A stretch of DNA of 6,143 nt from JBJENW01 sp051880395. GTDB taxonomy: Bacteria > Bacillota > Clostridia > Lachnospirales > Lachnospiraceae. Of this stretch, positions 6,017-6,143 are shown one piece after another. The notes beneath the pieces are model-generated. The model was not told the origin of the DNA. It made no database searches and saw only the letters and a program-made list of their open reading frames with translations. The stretch's first letter is position 1, and every line of letters begins with the position of its first letter. Where the stretch lies: NCBI GenBank assembly GCA_051880395.1, contig JBJENW010000363.1, forward strand, positions 1-6,143, given 5' to 3'. A program made the position numbers and the translations under genes.

Positions 6017-6045
6017 TTGACAAAAACAATTCGACGAGGTATAAT
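6017..6045 (+). promoter_or_regulatory. Consensus sigma-A promoter of the tRNA-Ser gene
   Basis: TTGACA (6017-6022) and TATAAT (6040-6045) are both perfect matches to the vegetative consensus and are spaced by the optimal 17 bases. Transcription should start near 6052, about 38 bases before the tRNA. Together with the A-tracts upstream this is a very strong promoter, as expected for a tRNA gene. Confidence 0.93.
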
Positions 6046-6050
6046 AAATT

Positions 6051-6079
6051 TCGCGTCAACTCAGAAAACAAAGACGCGA
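6051..6079 (+). repeat. Inverted repeat at the predicted start of the tRNA transcript
   Basis: TCGCGTC (6051-6057) and GACGCGA (6073-6079) are perfect reverse complements, seven bases each, around a 15-base A-rich loop. In RNA they would give a GC-rich hairpin at the 5' end of the tRNA precursor, ending ten bases before the mature tRNA. As DNA it could instead be a protein-binding site covering the start of transcription. There is no T-run after it, so it is not a terminator. Confidence 0.6.
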
Positions 6080-6089
6080 CATAAACTGT

Positions 6090-6143
6090 GGAGAGGTATC
6101 GAAGTGGTCATAACGAGGCGGTCTTGAAAACCGTTTGTCCGCA
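6090..6143 (+). tRNA. tRNA-Ser (anticodon UGA), cut by the right edge
   Basis: The 5' acceptor strand GGAGAGG (6090-6096) is followed by T8-A9, a three-base D stem TCG/CGA (6099-6101 with 6114-6116) and an anticodon arm GCGGT/ACCGT (6118-6122 with 6130-6134) enclosing CTTGAAA. The anticodon TGA is at 6125-6127, which reads UCA and related serine codons. The bases after the anticodon arm (TTGTCCGCA) begin the long variable arm expected for tRNA-Ser. The rest of the variable arm, the T arm and the 3' acceptor strand lie beyond the window. A36-A37-A38 is the usual target of MiaA-type i6A modification rather than t6A. The tRNA is read from its own promoter at 6017-6045, perhaps also by read-through from ispD. 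Confidence 0.93.

Noticed and set aside
6046..6089. Riboswitch or T-box leader before the tRNA
   Set aside because: The leader is only about 38 bases and lacks the T-box sequence, terminator or any known riboswitch core; only the simple inverted repeat is visible.
1..6143. CRISPR array, insertion sequence, prophage or attachment site
   Set aside because: No direct-repeat array, transposase, integrase or terminal inverted repeats were seen. The tRNA-Ser could in principle host an insertion at its 3' end, but that end is outside the window.

Overview
The window looks like chromosomal DNA of a low-GC Bacillota, most probably a clostridium of the Lachnospiraceae type. The reasons are the A-rich coding strand, strong AGGAGG-type ribosome binding sites, the Gram-positive tsaE-tsaB-rimI-(rnz)-tsaD gene order, and two small lineage-type proteins between these genes. 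The lineage is inferred from gene order and protein style; no marker gene such as 16S rRNA is present.

Layout. Positions 1-230 hold a probable gene fragment on the minus strand that runs off the left edge; I do not recognise its product. Positions 222-250 hold a good forward promoter whose -10 box lies in a short palindrome. From 310 to 5272 a dense block of eight same-strand genes follows: a YcxB-like membrane protein, tsaE, tsaB, rimI, a small two-CxxC protein, rnz (RNase Z), a membrane-anchored protein of unknown function, and tsaD. Junctions are tight: short gaps, two 4-base overlaps (tsaB/rimI and rnz/membrane protein) and one 8-base overlap (membrane protein/tsaD). A hairpin followed by five T overlaps the tsaD stop codon, and ispD begins right after it. 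Beyond ispD, phased A-tracts, a perfect-consensus promoter and a leader inverted repeat precede a tRNA-Ser(UGA) gene that is cut by the right edge.

How the genes fit together. TsaE, TsaB and TsaD form the threonylcarbamoyl-transfer part of the t6A37 tRNA modification machinery; the TsaC/YwlC partner that makes threonylcarbamoyl-AMP is not in the window. RNase Z matures tRNA 3' ends. RimI acetylates protein N-termini (ribosomal protein S18 in the classic case). IspD belongs to the non-mevalonate (MEP) isoprenoid pathway. The block is therefore largely a tRNA maturation and translation operon, followed by a tRNA gene with its own strong promoter.

Most of the window is ordinary housekeeping DNA, and I see no convincing new system. 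Items worth a second look are the tsaD stop codon sitting in a terminator loop, the inverted repeat at the start of the tRNA transcript with phased A-tracts upstream, the altered acetyl-CoA loop of RimI, the two unknown proteins held inside the tRNA operon, and the unrecognised divergent gene fragment at the left edge.
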